The notes below the pieces were generated by a model that saw only the letters and a list, made by a program, of their open reading frames with translations, made no database searches and was not told where the DNA came from. Both the position numbers and the translations under genes were made by a program. A stretch of 34,139 nucleotides of DNA from Chloroflexota bacterium (GTDB lineage Bacteria; Chloroflexota; Anaerolineae; B4-G1; SLSP01): NCBI GenBank assembly GCA_009908585.1, contig JAAAOZ010000333.1, forward strand, positions 1 to 34,139, read 5' to 3'. How positions within the stretch are numbered: the stretch's first letter is position 1; the number at the start of each line of letters is the position of its first letter. Shown here one piece after another: positions 6,508 to 13,279 of this stretch.

Positions 6508-7787
6508 ACCGAGGCACGATGTTACAGGCAGAACGCGCGGCGCGCGTGATCCCCACGACGATGAGCAAACGCGGGGTGCGCCCGCTCTTCACCGACTGGC
6601 TACTGACCGAAAGCGACGGCTGCGCCTGGCTCTTTGGTGTGTTGGACTTGCGACGGGTGAAGAAGCTGGAGGACTACACGCGCCCTAACCTCCTAGATCA
6701 CCTGAGCACGGCGCTGCAAGGGATGCCCGTCTTTTTGAGCAACTCCAACGGCCTGCGCTACGCGGTGCTACTCAACGATCCCCCCAAGCTCCCCGGCAAG
6801 ATCGACTTCCCCGGCGTGGAGCGCGGCCAGGTGCGCCTGGGCCGGCGCGCCGGCGGCGGCGAGGTGCGCCTGCCGTGGGACCGGATGAAGCATGCTCTGG
6901 TCGCCGGGATGACCGGCGCCGGCAAGAGCAGCTTCCTGCGCCTGCTGGTCTACCAGGCCATAGGCGACGGCTGTTCCCTGATGTTAGCCGACCGCGATGA
7001 CGTCACCTTCCCGATGTTGGCCGATCACCCGGCCCTGCTGGCGCCGATTGCGCAGACCCCGGACGAGATGCACGCCCTTATCGTGCGCGGCTTGGGCGAG
7101 TGCGACGCCCGCGCAGCGCAGTACGCGCAGGTAGATGGCTTCCCCGACGACCTGGGGGAATACAACACCTTGGCCCAGGAGCAGGGCGCTCCGGTGTTGC
7201 CGCGCCTGATCGTCGTGTTAGACGAATTCAACTCGGCGGCGGCGTCCACCGGCGGCGCGAATGGGTCACTGGCCACGGCGGCGGCCGAACTGGCCTGGCG
7301 GGGACGCAAGTTCGGCGTGCACCTGATCTTCGCTGCCCAGGACTTCACCAAGGGGATTGTGGGGCGCGTGCGCGACCAAATGGATGCCGTGATTTGCTTC
7401 AAGGTCAAGAGCGCCGCCGTGGCGCGCAACGTGGGATGCGAGGAAGCGGCGAAGGTCCCGGCCCAGCGGCCCGGCCTGGCCATCACCGATCGGTGGGGCG
7501 CGATGCAGGCCTATTACCTGGACAAGCGCGAGCTGATTGCGGCGGGGACGCGCCCCGGGCCAGCCCTGAGCGAGCGCGAAGCGGCGCTGATCAAGGCGGC
7601 GCTGAGGGATGGCGACGGATGTATGACCCTGGGCTTTCTGAAAGAGGCGGGACTGGGTCAACGCGACGCGCGCCGTCTGTTGGAGGATTGGCGGGCGCGC
7701 GGCTGGCTTGAAAAGGACGCGACGCGGAACAATGCACACGTAGTAACCCGCAAATTGCGCGATTTGCTGACAAACCGACAAACCTGA
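6504..7787 (+). CDS. FtsK/HerA-type DNA translocase-like ATPase with winged-helix tail
   Basis: 427 residues. ATG overlaps the previous stop. The Walker A motif is GMTGAGKSSFLRLL (about residue 136), Walker B is LIVVLDEFN (about 238), and ELAWRGRKFGVHLIFAAQD is the FtsK-like sensor segment. The last about 70 residues (SEREAALIKAAL ... ARRLLEDWRARGWL) look like a winged helix comparable to the FtsK gamma domain. The family pumps double-stranded DNA; candidate roles are plasmid transfer, segregation or dimer resolution. There are no membrane segments in this protein; the two preceding genes supply them. The 3' end runs into TGACAAAC repeats. Confidence 0.85.
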   Translation: MNRGTMLQAERAARVIPTTMSKRGVRPLFTDWLLTESDGCAWLFGVLDLRRVKKLEDYTRPNLLDHLSTALQGMPVFLSNSNGLRYAVLLNDPPKLPGKIDFPGVERGQVRLGRRAGGGEVRLPWDRMKHALVAGMTGAGKSSFLRLLVYQAIGDGCSLMLADRDDVTFPMLADHPALLAPIAQTPDEMHALIVRGLGECDARAAQYAQVDGFPDDLGEYNTLAQEQGAPVLPRLIVVLDEFNSAAASTGGANGSLATAAAELAWRGRKFGVHLIFAAQDFTKGIVGRVRDQMDAVICFKVKSAAVARNVGCEEAAKVPAQRPGLAITDRWGAMQAYYLDKRELIAAGTRPGPALSEREAALIKAALRDGDGCMTLGFLKEAGLGQRDARRLLEDWRARGWLEKDATRNNAHVVTRKLRDLLTNRQT

Positions 7788-7823
7788 CAAACGCTGACAA
7801 ACCTGACAAACGCTGACAAACCG
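7768..7823 (+). repeat. Six tandem TGACAAAC-type repeats
   Basis: Six copies of (T/C)GACAAAC separated by 0-2 bases (C or GC), starting inside the last codons of the ATPase gene and running into the intergenic space. Length and regularity fit iterons or a protein-binding array. A simple expansion of the codons for 'LTN' is the alternative. Confidence 0.7.
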
Positions 7824-7833
7824 GGGGAGAGTG

Positions 7834-7965
7834 ATGAAAAACGCTGATAGGCAATCAGCAAGCAATAATATGCAGTCCTATGAAGCACTAGAGATCGTGC
7901 TTAGCAAGAGCTACGCGAGCTGGCCCGTCGTAATGGACGAGCCGCAAGAGACAAACGTAGGGTGA
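7834..7965 (+). CDS. Possible short leader peptide overlapping a structured RNA
   Basis: 43 codons with a good ribosome binding site (GGGGGAGAG). It ends in MDEPQETNVG. The second copy of the same DNA (8791-8922) keeps the end MDEPQETNVG in frame but has no clear start. The changes between copies preserve RNA stems better than residues, so it may not be a protein gene. Confidence 0.25.
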   Translation: MKNADRQSASNNMQSYEALEIVLSKSYASWPVVMDEPQETNVG

Positions 7966-7990
7966 TTGACAAGAGAATTCTACACGGAGG
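7854..7990 (+). ncRNA. Structured leader RNA element, copy 1
   Basis: Aligns with 8791-8922. Conserved single-stranded blocks (AGAGATCGTG, GCGAG, GAGCCGCAAGAGACAAACGTAGGGTGATTG) alternate with stems of changing sequence. Here the stems are AGCAC/GTGCT, TAGC/GCTA and GGC-CGTC/GACG-GCC. The element runs up to a ribosome binding site (ACACGGAGGT) and the next small gene, as a cis-regulatory RNA would. I cannot assign it to a known class. Confidence 0.55.
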
Positions 7991-7995
7991 TAGCG

Positions 7996-8091
7996 ATGTA
8001 CACAATGCCAATGAAGCCTGCCTACAACCGGGGGATGGGCGATAATTTGCGGTCATTCAATCAATTGCAGGAGGTTTCAGACAATGAGTGA
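7996..8091 (+). CDS. Very small protein (31 aa) behind the structured leader
   Basis: ATG at 7996 behind CACGGAGGTAGCG. The start MYT is shared with the short ORF at 8926 behind the second RNA copy. The stop overlaps the start of the next gene (ATGAGTGA), so it may act as a translational coupler. No recognised family. Confidence 0.5.
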   Translation: MYTMPMKPAYNRGMGDNLRSFNQLQEVSDNE

Positions 8092-8293
8092 CAGGAAACT
8101 GACGGCGCGAGGGGACTTGAATAACGAGCACGTTTACTTCGAGATCGGCGGGGAAGAGATCGAGAAGACCGGCCTGTGGGTGTTGAAAGCACACGCAGTG
8201 GCCTTAGCTGAGTACCTGACACGCTTCTGCGAGGCTGTGGATGAACTGATCGCCCCAGAGGCCTTATTAGAGGAGTGGACAAGCGATGATTGA
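8084..8293 (+). CDS. Small acidic protein, paralogue of 8513-8743
   Basis: 69 residues, ATG at 8084 behind CAGGAGG. Shares the pattern VYFEIGGEEIEKTGLWVL..AHAVALAEYLTRFCEAVDEL with the downstream gene (VFVKIGADDTEAVGIWLI..QAAAVAGYLTEFCEVADGL). The shape is a beta-hairpin followed by a helix with a conserved Phe-Cys-Glu. Function unknown. It is the first of three overlapping or closely spaced small genes. Confidence 0.72.
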   Translation: MSDRKLTARGDLNNEHVYFEIGGEEIEKTGLWVLKAHAVALAEYLTRFCEAVDELIAPEALLEEWTSDD

Positions 8294-8501
8294 TACAGGC
8301 CAGCAGTTGGGTCAAGGTGATAGCTATCTTGCGGTTACAGTAGATGCGGGTGAGACCGGGGCGGAGGATGCCTATCGCGCCAGGTTTGGTCGTGACCCGC
8401 AGGAAGTGTTTTTCGCTGGCACGTGCTATCTTGCAGGACCTGTCTCTGAACCGCAGGCAATAGATACGGGCGATGATACAAGCTATCAGGGATTAGATTA
8501 A
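8286..8501 (+). CDS. Small protein, paralogue of 9046-9294
   Basis: 71 residues; ATG at 8286 overlaps the previous gene by eight bases. The core SYLAVTVDAGETGAEDAYRA..GRDPQEVFFAGTCYLAGPV corresponds to GYLSVDLEHGRAGAARAFRQ..GREPLEVLFAGDRWLVGPV in the later copy. The conserved (D/E)PxEVxFAG and GPV hint at a compact beta fold. No family recognised. Confidence 0.72.
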   Translation: MIDTGQQLGQGDSYLAVTVDAGETGAEDAYRARFGRDPQEVFFAGTCYLAGPVSEPQAIDTGDDTSYQGLD

Positions 8502-8512
8502 GGGAGGTTGTT

Positions 8513-8743
8513 TTGAAGTATAAGACACTGTTAACCATAGAGCCAGACATCGAAGGTGAGCGCGTCTTTGTCAAAATCGGCGCTGATGACACCGAGGCCG
8601 TTGGGATATGGTTGATACCATCACAAGCCGCTGCGGTTGCTGGATATCTGACCGAGTTTTGTGAGGTCGCGGATGGATTGACGAGCGCCGAGCTGGGGTC
8701 GTTTGGAGTGTACGGACCAAGTGATGACAGCGATGCTTCTTAG
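8513..8743 (+). CDS. Small acidic protein, paralogue of 8084-8293
   Basis: 76 residues with a TTG start at 8513 behind GGGAGGTTGTT. Same core as the 8084 gene (IGADDTEAVGIWL ... YLTEFCEVADGL) with a longer Ser/Asp-rich tail. The duplicate order in the region is X-Y-X' and then, after the second RNA element, Y'. Confidence 0.7.
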   Translation: MKYKTLLTIEPDIEGERVFVKIGADDTEAVGIWLIPSQAAAVAGYLTEFCEVADGLTSAELGSFGVYGPSDDSDAS

Positions 8744-8790
8744 CATCGCGTCCTATATATCTGCCGTTGCTTGCACGCTGTGCTGGCCAT

Positions 8791-8922
8791 ATCAGCAAGC
8801 AACCGTATGAAGCGCCAGAGATCGTGTGGCATAGCAGAAAACTATGCGAGTCGGCCCGCCCGATGGACGAGCCGCAAGAGACAAACGTAGGGTGATTGGC
8901 AAGAGGATTTTACACGGAGGTG
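8791..8922 (+). ncRNA. Structured leader RNA element, copy 2
   Basis: Second copy of the element at 7854-7990, about 10 bases shorter near its 5' end. The first stem reads GCCA/TGGC around the unchanged GAGATCGTG loop, and the second CATAG/CTATG around a different loop. Both are compensatory relative to copy 1. The long conserved 3' block and the ACACGGAGGT ribosome binding site are retained. Confidence 0.55.
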
Positions 8923-8925
8923 ATG

Positions 8926-9070
8926 ATGTACACAATCCAAGTTAGCGATGTTTTGGCCCATGTCAGCGATATCAAGGGCGCTGTCTGAGGCTAAAGCCGA
9001 GGCAGCGGGAATTGTGGCGGATGATGTACACCTCGGACAAATCAGATGGATGACAGCAACGGCTATCTGA
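8926..9070 (+). pseudogene. Short ORF behind second RNA element, possibly frameshifted
   Basis: ATG at 8926 (MYT start, as at 7996) gives 20 codons ending at 8988. A +1 shift near 8978 would continue the helix as ALSEAKAEAAGIVADD to the stop at 9068-9070, overlapping the start of the 9046 gene. The helical heptad-like pattern across the shift suggests a gene broken by one base, or a sequencing error. It may also simply be a 20-residue peptide. Confidence 0.35.
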
Positions 9071-9294
9071 GCGTAGATCTGGAACACGGTCGCGCCGGCG
9101 CGGCCAGGGCATTCCGCCAACTCTACGGTCGGGAGCCGCTGGAGGTACTTTTCGCCGGTGATCGCTGGCTGGTTGGCCCTGTTCCTGGGGCTAACCCCAT
9201 GTTCGAGGCGTTGGAGGCGTTGGAGCGGCAAAAACGGCAGGAGATCGGGCGCCTGCGGCAAGGGCGTCTCTGGGATACAAAAAGCGTGCCGTAG
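9046..9294 (+). CDS. Small protein, paralogue of 8286-8501
   Basis: 82 residues, ATG at 9046. The core (GYLSVDLEHG ... REPLEVLFAG ... GPVPGANP) matches the 8286 gene. A helical, basic C-terminal extension (EALEALERQKRQEIGRLRQ) is unique to this copy. The ribosome binding site is weak (coupled to the short ORF upstream). Confidence 0.65.
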   Translation: MDDSNGYLSVDLEHGRAGAARAFRQLYGREPLEVLFAGDRWLVGPVPGANPMFEALEALERQKRQEIGRLRQGRLWDTKSVP

Positions 9295-9369
9295 ATTCGC
9301 CCAGATTCAACGATTTTCACCCTGTGCGTATGTTTACCTTCACACGTTTAAATTTTCAAAGGATGCTAA

Positions 9370-9705
9370 ATGGCAAACTACATGATCGCGGGGACGGTGG
9401 TGGTCAACGTGTTGGTACATTTTCCCTACGTGGATGCCGACGGCGACGAATGGATAGGGACGCGCCATAAGTTCGTCGAGCGCGACGTTTTCGAGGTCAT
9501 CGATGCCGAGAACGAAGATGATGCCCTCACAAGGCTTGTGAATGACATCGCCGAGGCAGAGGGAGGCGTCGTCGATATAGAACAAGAAGTGACGGCGGAG
9601 CAATTCTTAGCGGGCAAAGCTACCATCTTTCAGGGAGATGTGCGGGAATACACCCAGGAACTGGCAATGAGGGCCGCCGGATGTAGGGAGTTCTGGGCGC
9701 TATGA
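9370..9705 (+). CDS. Hypothetical acidic protein
   Basis: 111 residues, ATG at 9370 behind AAAGGATG. Begins with a beta-rich segment (MIAGTVVVNVLVHFPYVDADGDEW) and continues as an acidic alpha/beta domain (DVFEVIDAENEDDALTRLVNDIAEAEGG). No family recognised. Last gene of the small-gene cluster; a stretch without convincing genes follows. Confidence 0.65.
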   Translation: MANYMIAGTVVVNVLVHFPYVDADGDEWIGTRHKFVERDVFEVIDAENEDDALTRLVNDIAEAEGGVVDIEQEVTAEQFLAGKATIFQGDVREYTQELAMRAAGCREFWAL

Positions 9706-9938
9706 TGTGGGGTGGCCACCAGGACAGCGCTGGATTGAGGATTAAGAAGTGATGTGCCGATACAAATACCCAGCGACCGGTGAGCGCTGGCCGTGTAGTC
9801 GGAACAGCGCGGTGAGCTATGCCCAGGCCCACCGCCACGGTTGCACAGAGCCATCTTGGGGTGGGGGTGGTCATTTGGTGGCGGCGATCTCCATTCAGCC
9901 TCGCGACCAGGTTTTGAGAGCGCGTGTTGCGGGGCGTG

Positions 9939-10050
9939 GTCTCGGTCGTCATCTCGGTCGTTTCGCAGGCGCGGTCTCGGTCATCCCTCCGCAACTTACC
10001 GCTACGCATGTTATGGCCAGTTCGTTCGTTTCGCGGTCTCGGCTGTTTCT
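9939..10050 (+). repeat. Imperfect CTCGGTCGT repeats
   Basis: Copies start near 9939, 9951, 9974 and 10034. Units share (G)TCTCGGTCRT, and two continue TTCGC. The last sits inside an inverted repeat, GTTATGGC/GCCATAAC. Confidence 0.5.
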
Positions 10051-10160
10051 TGGAAACTTGCCATAACAACCGTAGTGGGAAAGCGCGGCTCAGTCGGGTC
10101 AGATGCTCGCCGTTGCCCCGCTGATGAGTAAGCAGCGCGCAGTCGGCGCCGCAAGCGTCA

Positions 10161-10275
10161 GCGCAGCGTTTAGCGCCGATGTGCGCGGGGGATGATGTAG
10201 GAGATCGCAGGTAGCAACCCCTTCGGGGGAAGAGGTGCAGAGCACAATCGGCGCAGCGTTTAGCGCCGATGTGCG
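10161..10275 (+). repeat. Pair of 25-bp direct repeats upstream of the initiator-like gene
   Basis: The block GCGCAGCGTTTAGCGCCG + ATGTGCG occurs at 10161-10185 and 10251-10275. GGCGC...GCGCC dyad symmetry within each copy suggests a protein-binding site or hairpin. The second copy lies about 60 bases before the start codon of the gene. Confidence 0.7.
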
Positions 10276-10333
10276 GGTATTTTCTGAGTTAGCTATCTTC
10301 ATGTTTTTGATGTCCAAATTCGAGGAGAGTGGA

Positions 10334-11086
10334 ATGATGGATAGGCGACAGCGACAAGCGCTGACAACCCTACGGGATTTGCAAGGCCCACCGCTGAGCA
10401 TCCTTATCGCGATGGGGATACTGCGGGTGCCCGTTGGGAAAAAGCAAATTTCGACAGCTCTGGGGCGCTCTGAAAAGACGATCAGCAAAGCCATGGACTT
10501 TTTGGAGCTAAATGGCTATATCGAGCGGACCGATTATCGCCATTGGCAGCTCCCAGGCGGCCAACTACCCCTGGAATTTATCGAAACCGGAATTTTTCCG
10601 GTTTCGAGCGCTGAAACCGGAAATTCCATGGTTTCGGCCCCTACTACTACTACTAGTAGTAGGATAGCTGTTTCAGAAGAGAAAATGCTAGCACAAACTC
10701 CTAGTGAAGATGTAGTAGTAGAGGTAGAGTCCCCTGAAACCGTAAATTTTCCGGTTTCAGAGAAGCTACAGCAGGCGTTTGCCGACGCGGGGATTGGGGA
10801 AAATATGTGGCCACGGTTGGCTCAAAAGTCGCACGTGACGCCTGGATACGTACGGGCCCATACAGAAGCGCGTAAATCTGGTTGGGGAGCCTACGAGGAT
10901 CGGAACAAATGCAATTCTGGGTTTCAGATTCACTGCATGCTGGCTGGCGATGAACCTCCGGCTGATCCTGACAATGGCAATGGGCATCATCAGCAGACAG
11001 GGCCGTGTGGGGTCTTCGTTGGCAATTCGACGTGTCCGGGGCGAGGTTTTGACCTGTGCGAGACGTGTGAATTTCGGGAGATCTAA
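10334..11086 (+). CDS. Winged-helix replication initiator-like protein with Cys-rich tail
   Basis: 250 residues from ATG at 10334 behind AGGAGAGTGGA. The N-terminal about 80 residues (QISTALGRSEKTISKAMDFL then ELNGYIERT..HWQL) form a winged helix like those of phage and plasmid replisome organisers. A low-complexity linker (about 85-140) is followed by a domain with NMWPRLAQK and a C-terminal cysteine cluster (GPCGVF ... CPGRGFDLCETCEF), likely zinc-binding. Three palindromes lie in the linker-coding DNA (10583-10758), as in lambda O, whose binding sites lie within its own gene. Replication initiation is therefore likely; a plain transcription factor is the alternative. Confidence 0.65.
   Translation: MMDRRQRQALTTLRDLQGPPLSILIAMGILRVPVGKKQISTALGRSEKTISKAMDFLELNGYIERTDYRHWQLPGGQLPLEFIETGIFPVSSAETGNSMVSAPTTTTSSRIAVSEEKMLAQTPSEDVVVEVESPETVNFPVSEKLQQAFADAGIGENMWPRLAQKSHVTPGYVRAHTEARKSGWGAYEDRNKCNSGFQIHCMLAGDEPPADPDNGNGHHQQTGPCGVFVGNSTCPGRGFDLCETCEFREI
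10583..10758. repeat. Three 23-bp palindromes inside the initiator-like gene
   Basis: Copy 1 (10583-10605) is a perfect GAAACCGGAA-TTT-TTCCGGTTTC. Copy 2 (10613-10635) and copy 3 (10736-10758) are variants with the same GAAACCG and GGTTTC ends. A further inverted repeat built of CTA/TAG triplets (10640-10663) sits between copies 2 and 3. They occupy the poorly constrained linker of the protein, as expected for DNA-level selection. Confidence 0.75.
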
Positions 11087-11092
11087 CTCCTA

Positions 11093-11134
11093 CATAGCCG
11101 ATAATGCGTGTACTCGGCTATGCAAGTCTTTTTT
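11093..11134 (+). terminator. Terminator after the initiator-like gene
   Basis: CATAGCCGA / TCGGCTATG hairpin with a 12-base loop, followed by CAAGTCTTTTTT. Part of it (AATGCGTGTACTCGGCTATG) is repeated at 11303-11322, just before the next gene, where CCGAG/CTCGG forms a shorter hairpin without a T-run. Confidence 0.7.
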
Positions 11135-11337
11135 GAACTTACTGTGGGGCAAATGATATTGGGAGATAGTGTGGTTGTGATTGAATTCCAAACTGGGGAG
11201 GGGGGTATGTTAGATTTCCGGGCTTTGGTATTGCGGTTTTGTGGCAGCAATATGATGATGGTGATATGGGGATTGTTGGGGAGTATGGGATGGTATGACC
11301 GAGAATGCGTGTACTCGGCTATGGGTTGGAGGTGTTT

Positions 11338-11898
11338 ATGATTACGCGAAATCAAACTTTGTGGAGTTTTGTATTAGCGATTGCTTTGCTCTTGCTGTTG
11401 CCCTCGGCTCAGGCTACCCAGGCCACGGTGGCCACCACACAGCCCTGGTGGACCCAGCCCTGCAATACGCCGGCGTATGACTGGCCAGATGGATGCCCTG
11501 AATTCCGGCGGGTGCAGCGTCCGCGGGCTGATGAGATCCCCCTGCCGCCGCCGTGCATCAACTCAGCATACACCGAGACAATCTCACTCGAGGGGCGGCA
11601 GGTCGTACAACTGACGGTCGTTGTTGATCATCCAGAGTATGATTATGGCATGCCACAGGAATTTGGACTTATTCCGGAAAATGGTCAGTGGGTTGTCCAT
11701 CACATTGACCGCGAGTTTAAATGCGGATGGGATACGGCGCCGCTGGCGTGGTGGACGCGCGAGGCGCTGAATGGGGCGACGATGACGCTATCGAGCTACG
11801 CGATCTATGAGAGAGCGCTCCCTCGGCAGTTCTATGACCTCCTCGGCCTCGAATCTCCCTATCGAGACGTCTACTTGCCGGTGATTGTCAGTCAGTGA
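11338..11898 (+). CDS. Secreted protein ending in a Chloroflexota-type YLPV tail
   Basis: 186 residues. I chose ATG at 11338 (behind TGGAGGTG) because it gives a clean signal peptide (SFVLAIALLLLLPSAQA). The mature part is rich in Trp, Pro and Tyr with few Cys. The last residues VYLPVIVSQ resemble the xYLPLV ends common in secreted Chloroflexota proteins. No catalytic motif recognised. It stands alone between the initiator-like gene and the parM-like operon. Confidence 0.75.
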   Translation: MITRNQTLWSFVLAIALLLLLPSAQATQATVATTQPWWTQPCNTPAYDWPDGCPEFRRVQRPRADEIPLPPPCINSAYTETISLEGRQVVQLTVVVDHPEYDYGMPQEFGLIPENGQWVVHHIDREFKCGWDTAPLAWWTREALNGATMTLSSYAIYERALPRQFYDLLGLESPYRDVYLPVIVSQ

Positions 11899-11917
11899 TG
11901 AAAAAGAGCTTTTTGTT

Positions 11918-11968
11918 GGTATGATTGAGTATTACAGATAGTATAAAGCGGTATGATCGAGTATTACC
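11918..11968. promoter_or_regulatory. Pair of palindromic boxes upstream of parM (parC/operator candidate)
   Basis: GGTATGATTGAGTATTACA (11918-11936) and GGTATGATCGAGTATTACC (11950-11968), 32 bases apart, three helical turns. They match the box pairs at 1831-1882 and 33946-33997. Being next to a ParM/ParR pair, they are candidates for the centromere and autoregulatory operator bound by the ParR-like protein. Confidence 0.72.
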
Positions 11969-12004
11969 GAGAAATTACACGGCGTTAGCCATAAGGAGGT
12001 CGTG

Positions 12005-12976
12005 ATGTTAGCAGGAATTGACGTGGGGTACAGTGACGTAAAGGCGATCAGCGGCGACCGGCGGAGCGCCTTCGCCTCTGTGGTTGGCAGTCCGGATCAA
12101 GCACATTTTAGCCTGAGCAGCAATGGGCACGGCATTATGCTGACCGCGCCGCGCCGGGTGCTCGTCGGTGAGGAGGCGGTCACGCAGAGCCGATTTCTGA
12201 ATCGCCGGGAGGATCGGGGCTGGATTAAGAGCGAGGAGTGGCGCGATCTCTTCCTGGCCGCGGTGTCTGAATTGACCACGGCCACCAGCGTGGATTTGGA
12301 TGTGGTGACGGGCCTCCCTGTGGCTTTTTACGACGACAAGGGAGTTGTGCAGGAGCAGCTCGTCGGTGAGCATCGCGTCCAGCGGGAAGGGCGCCACGCC
12401 CAACTGGTGCGCGTGGGGCAGGTGCGCGTGATTCCCCAGCCCTTCGGCAGCCTGCTATCCGAGGTGTTGAATGATCGCGGGGAGATCGCCGATGAAGCGC
12501 TGGGCAAATCCGCCGTGGGAATCATCGACGTCGGCGGGAAGACCTGCAATCTCTTGAGCGTCAATCGTTTGACGGAGATCGGGCGGGAGACCTCCTCGGT
12601 GAACGTGGGAGGATGGGACTTAGTGCGCGGGGTGCGGGCGTGGCTCTCCGACGAGTATCCCGGCCTCGACGATATGCGCGATCACCGGCTCTCCGAGGCG
12701 ATCCAGTCGCGCGAGCTGCGCTACTACGGCAAGCCGGTGGAGGAATTTAGCGCGATCGTGGATGATCTGGCCGCCGATCTCGCGGATCAAGTCGTTGCGG
12801 AAGCTGGCCACCTGTGGAACGGCGGGGCGATGCTGGACGCGATCCTGGTCACCGGCGGCGGGGCGCTACTGCTGGGGGATCTTATTCAGAGCCACTGGCC
12901 GCACGCGCGCCTGGTGAAGGACCCGGTGGCGGGCAATGCTCTGGGCTATTACAAGCTCGCCAAGCGTGTCTTCTAA
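12005..12976 (+). CDS. parM: ParM/StbA-family actin-like ATPase
   Basis: 323 residues. ATG at 12005 behind AAGGAGG (a GTG lies one codon earlier). Actin-fold landmarks: phosphate-1 loop GIDVGYSDVKAI at the N-terminus, phosphate-2 loop GIIDVGGKTCNLLSV (about 165), and adenosine motif ILVTGGGALLLGD (about 280). Family members form dynamic filaments that push plasmid copies apart. Directly followed, after two bases, by a ribbon-helix-helix gene, and preceded by paired palindromic boxes: the classic type II partition layout. An archaeal/phage-type Alp is an alternative subfamily. Confidence 0.85.
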   Translation: MLAGIDVGYSDVKAISGDRRSAFASVVGSPDQAHFSLSSNGHGIMLTAPRRVLVGEEAVTQSRFLNRREDRGWIKSEEWRDLFLAAVSELTTATSVDLDVVTGLPVAFYDDKGVVQEQLVGEHRVQREGRHAQLVRVGQVRVIPQPFGSLLSEVLNDRGEIADEALGKSAVGIIDVGGKTCNLLSVNRLTEIGRETSSVNVGGWDLVRGVRAWLSDEYPGLDDMRDHRLSEAIQSRELRYYGKPVEEFSAIVDDLAADLADQVVAEAGHLWNGGAMLDAILVTGGGALLLGDLIQSHWPHARLVKDPVAGNALGYYKLAKRVF

Positions 12977-12978
12977 CT

Positions 12979-13254
12979 ATGGCGACGAAGCGAAGATCAT
13001 TCTCCTTAGACCCTGAGGAGGATGCCGAACTGATAAATTGGCTAGATAGCAAGCGGAATGCATCGGCCACGGTGCGCGAGGCGTTGTGGGCCTATTACCG
13101 GGCAGAGCAGGGAGACGGTGCCTCCTTGGACAATGTGCTGAGCGAGGTGCGGGCGCTATCGCAGAAGATCGACCGGATGAAGGTCGTGCGAGGGGATGAT
13201 GGCCCAGATGAAGATCCGGAATTGGCGGCGGCCTTGGACAACTTGGGGATTTAG
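12979..13254 (+). CDS. ParR-like ribbon-helix-helix DNA-binding protein
   Basis: 91 residues, ATG two bases after the parM-like stop. The N-terminus RRSFSLDPEEDAELINWLDSK..ASATVREALWAYYR fits a ribbon-helix-helix fold (beta strand, helix, turn, helix), as in ParR/CopG. The middle is a short coiled helix (NVLSEVRALSQKIDRM) and the tail is acidic (DDGPDEDPELAAAL), which in ParR contacts the filament. Most likely it binds the palindromic boxes at 11918-11968 and perhaps the matching pairs at the cassette promoters. Confidence 0.75.
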   Translation: MATKRRSFSLDPEEDAELINWLDSKRNASATVREALWAYYRAEQGDGASLDNVLSEVRALSQKIDRMKVVRGDDGPDEDPELAAALDNLGI

Positions 13255-13279
13255 CAGAGAGTTTACGGGGAGGTGTGAG

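Larger units (their letters stand above)
9706..10333. other. Intergenic region rich in direct and inverted repeats, origin candidate
   Basis: No convincing gene; a 105-codon frame here has poor composition. It holds four CTCGGTCGT-like repeats (9939-10050), an inverted repeat GTTATGGC / GCCATAAC (10010-10017 and 10061-10068), and two 25-base direct repeats 90 bases apart (10161-10185 and 10251-10275) with CGGCGC/GCGCCG symmetry. The position directly upstream of a replication-initiator-like gene makes it a candidate for origin or operator. Confidence 0.5.

Noticed and set aside
9749..10066. 105-codon plus-strand frame (MCRYKYPATGERW...)
   Set aside because: The first 30 residues look protein-like, but the rest runs through the CTCGG repeats and has poor composition; at best a very short gene.
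11108..11341. 77-codon plus-strand frame between the initiator-like gene and the secreted protein
   Set aside because: It starts inside a terminator hairpin and ends in a repeat of it; no ribosome binding site or recognisable fold.
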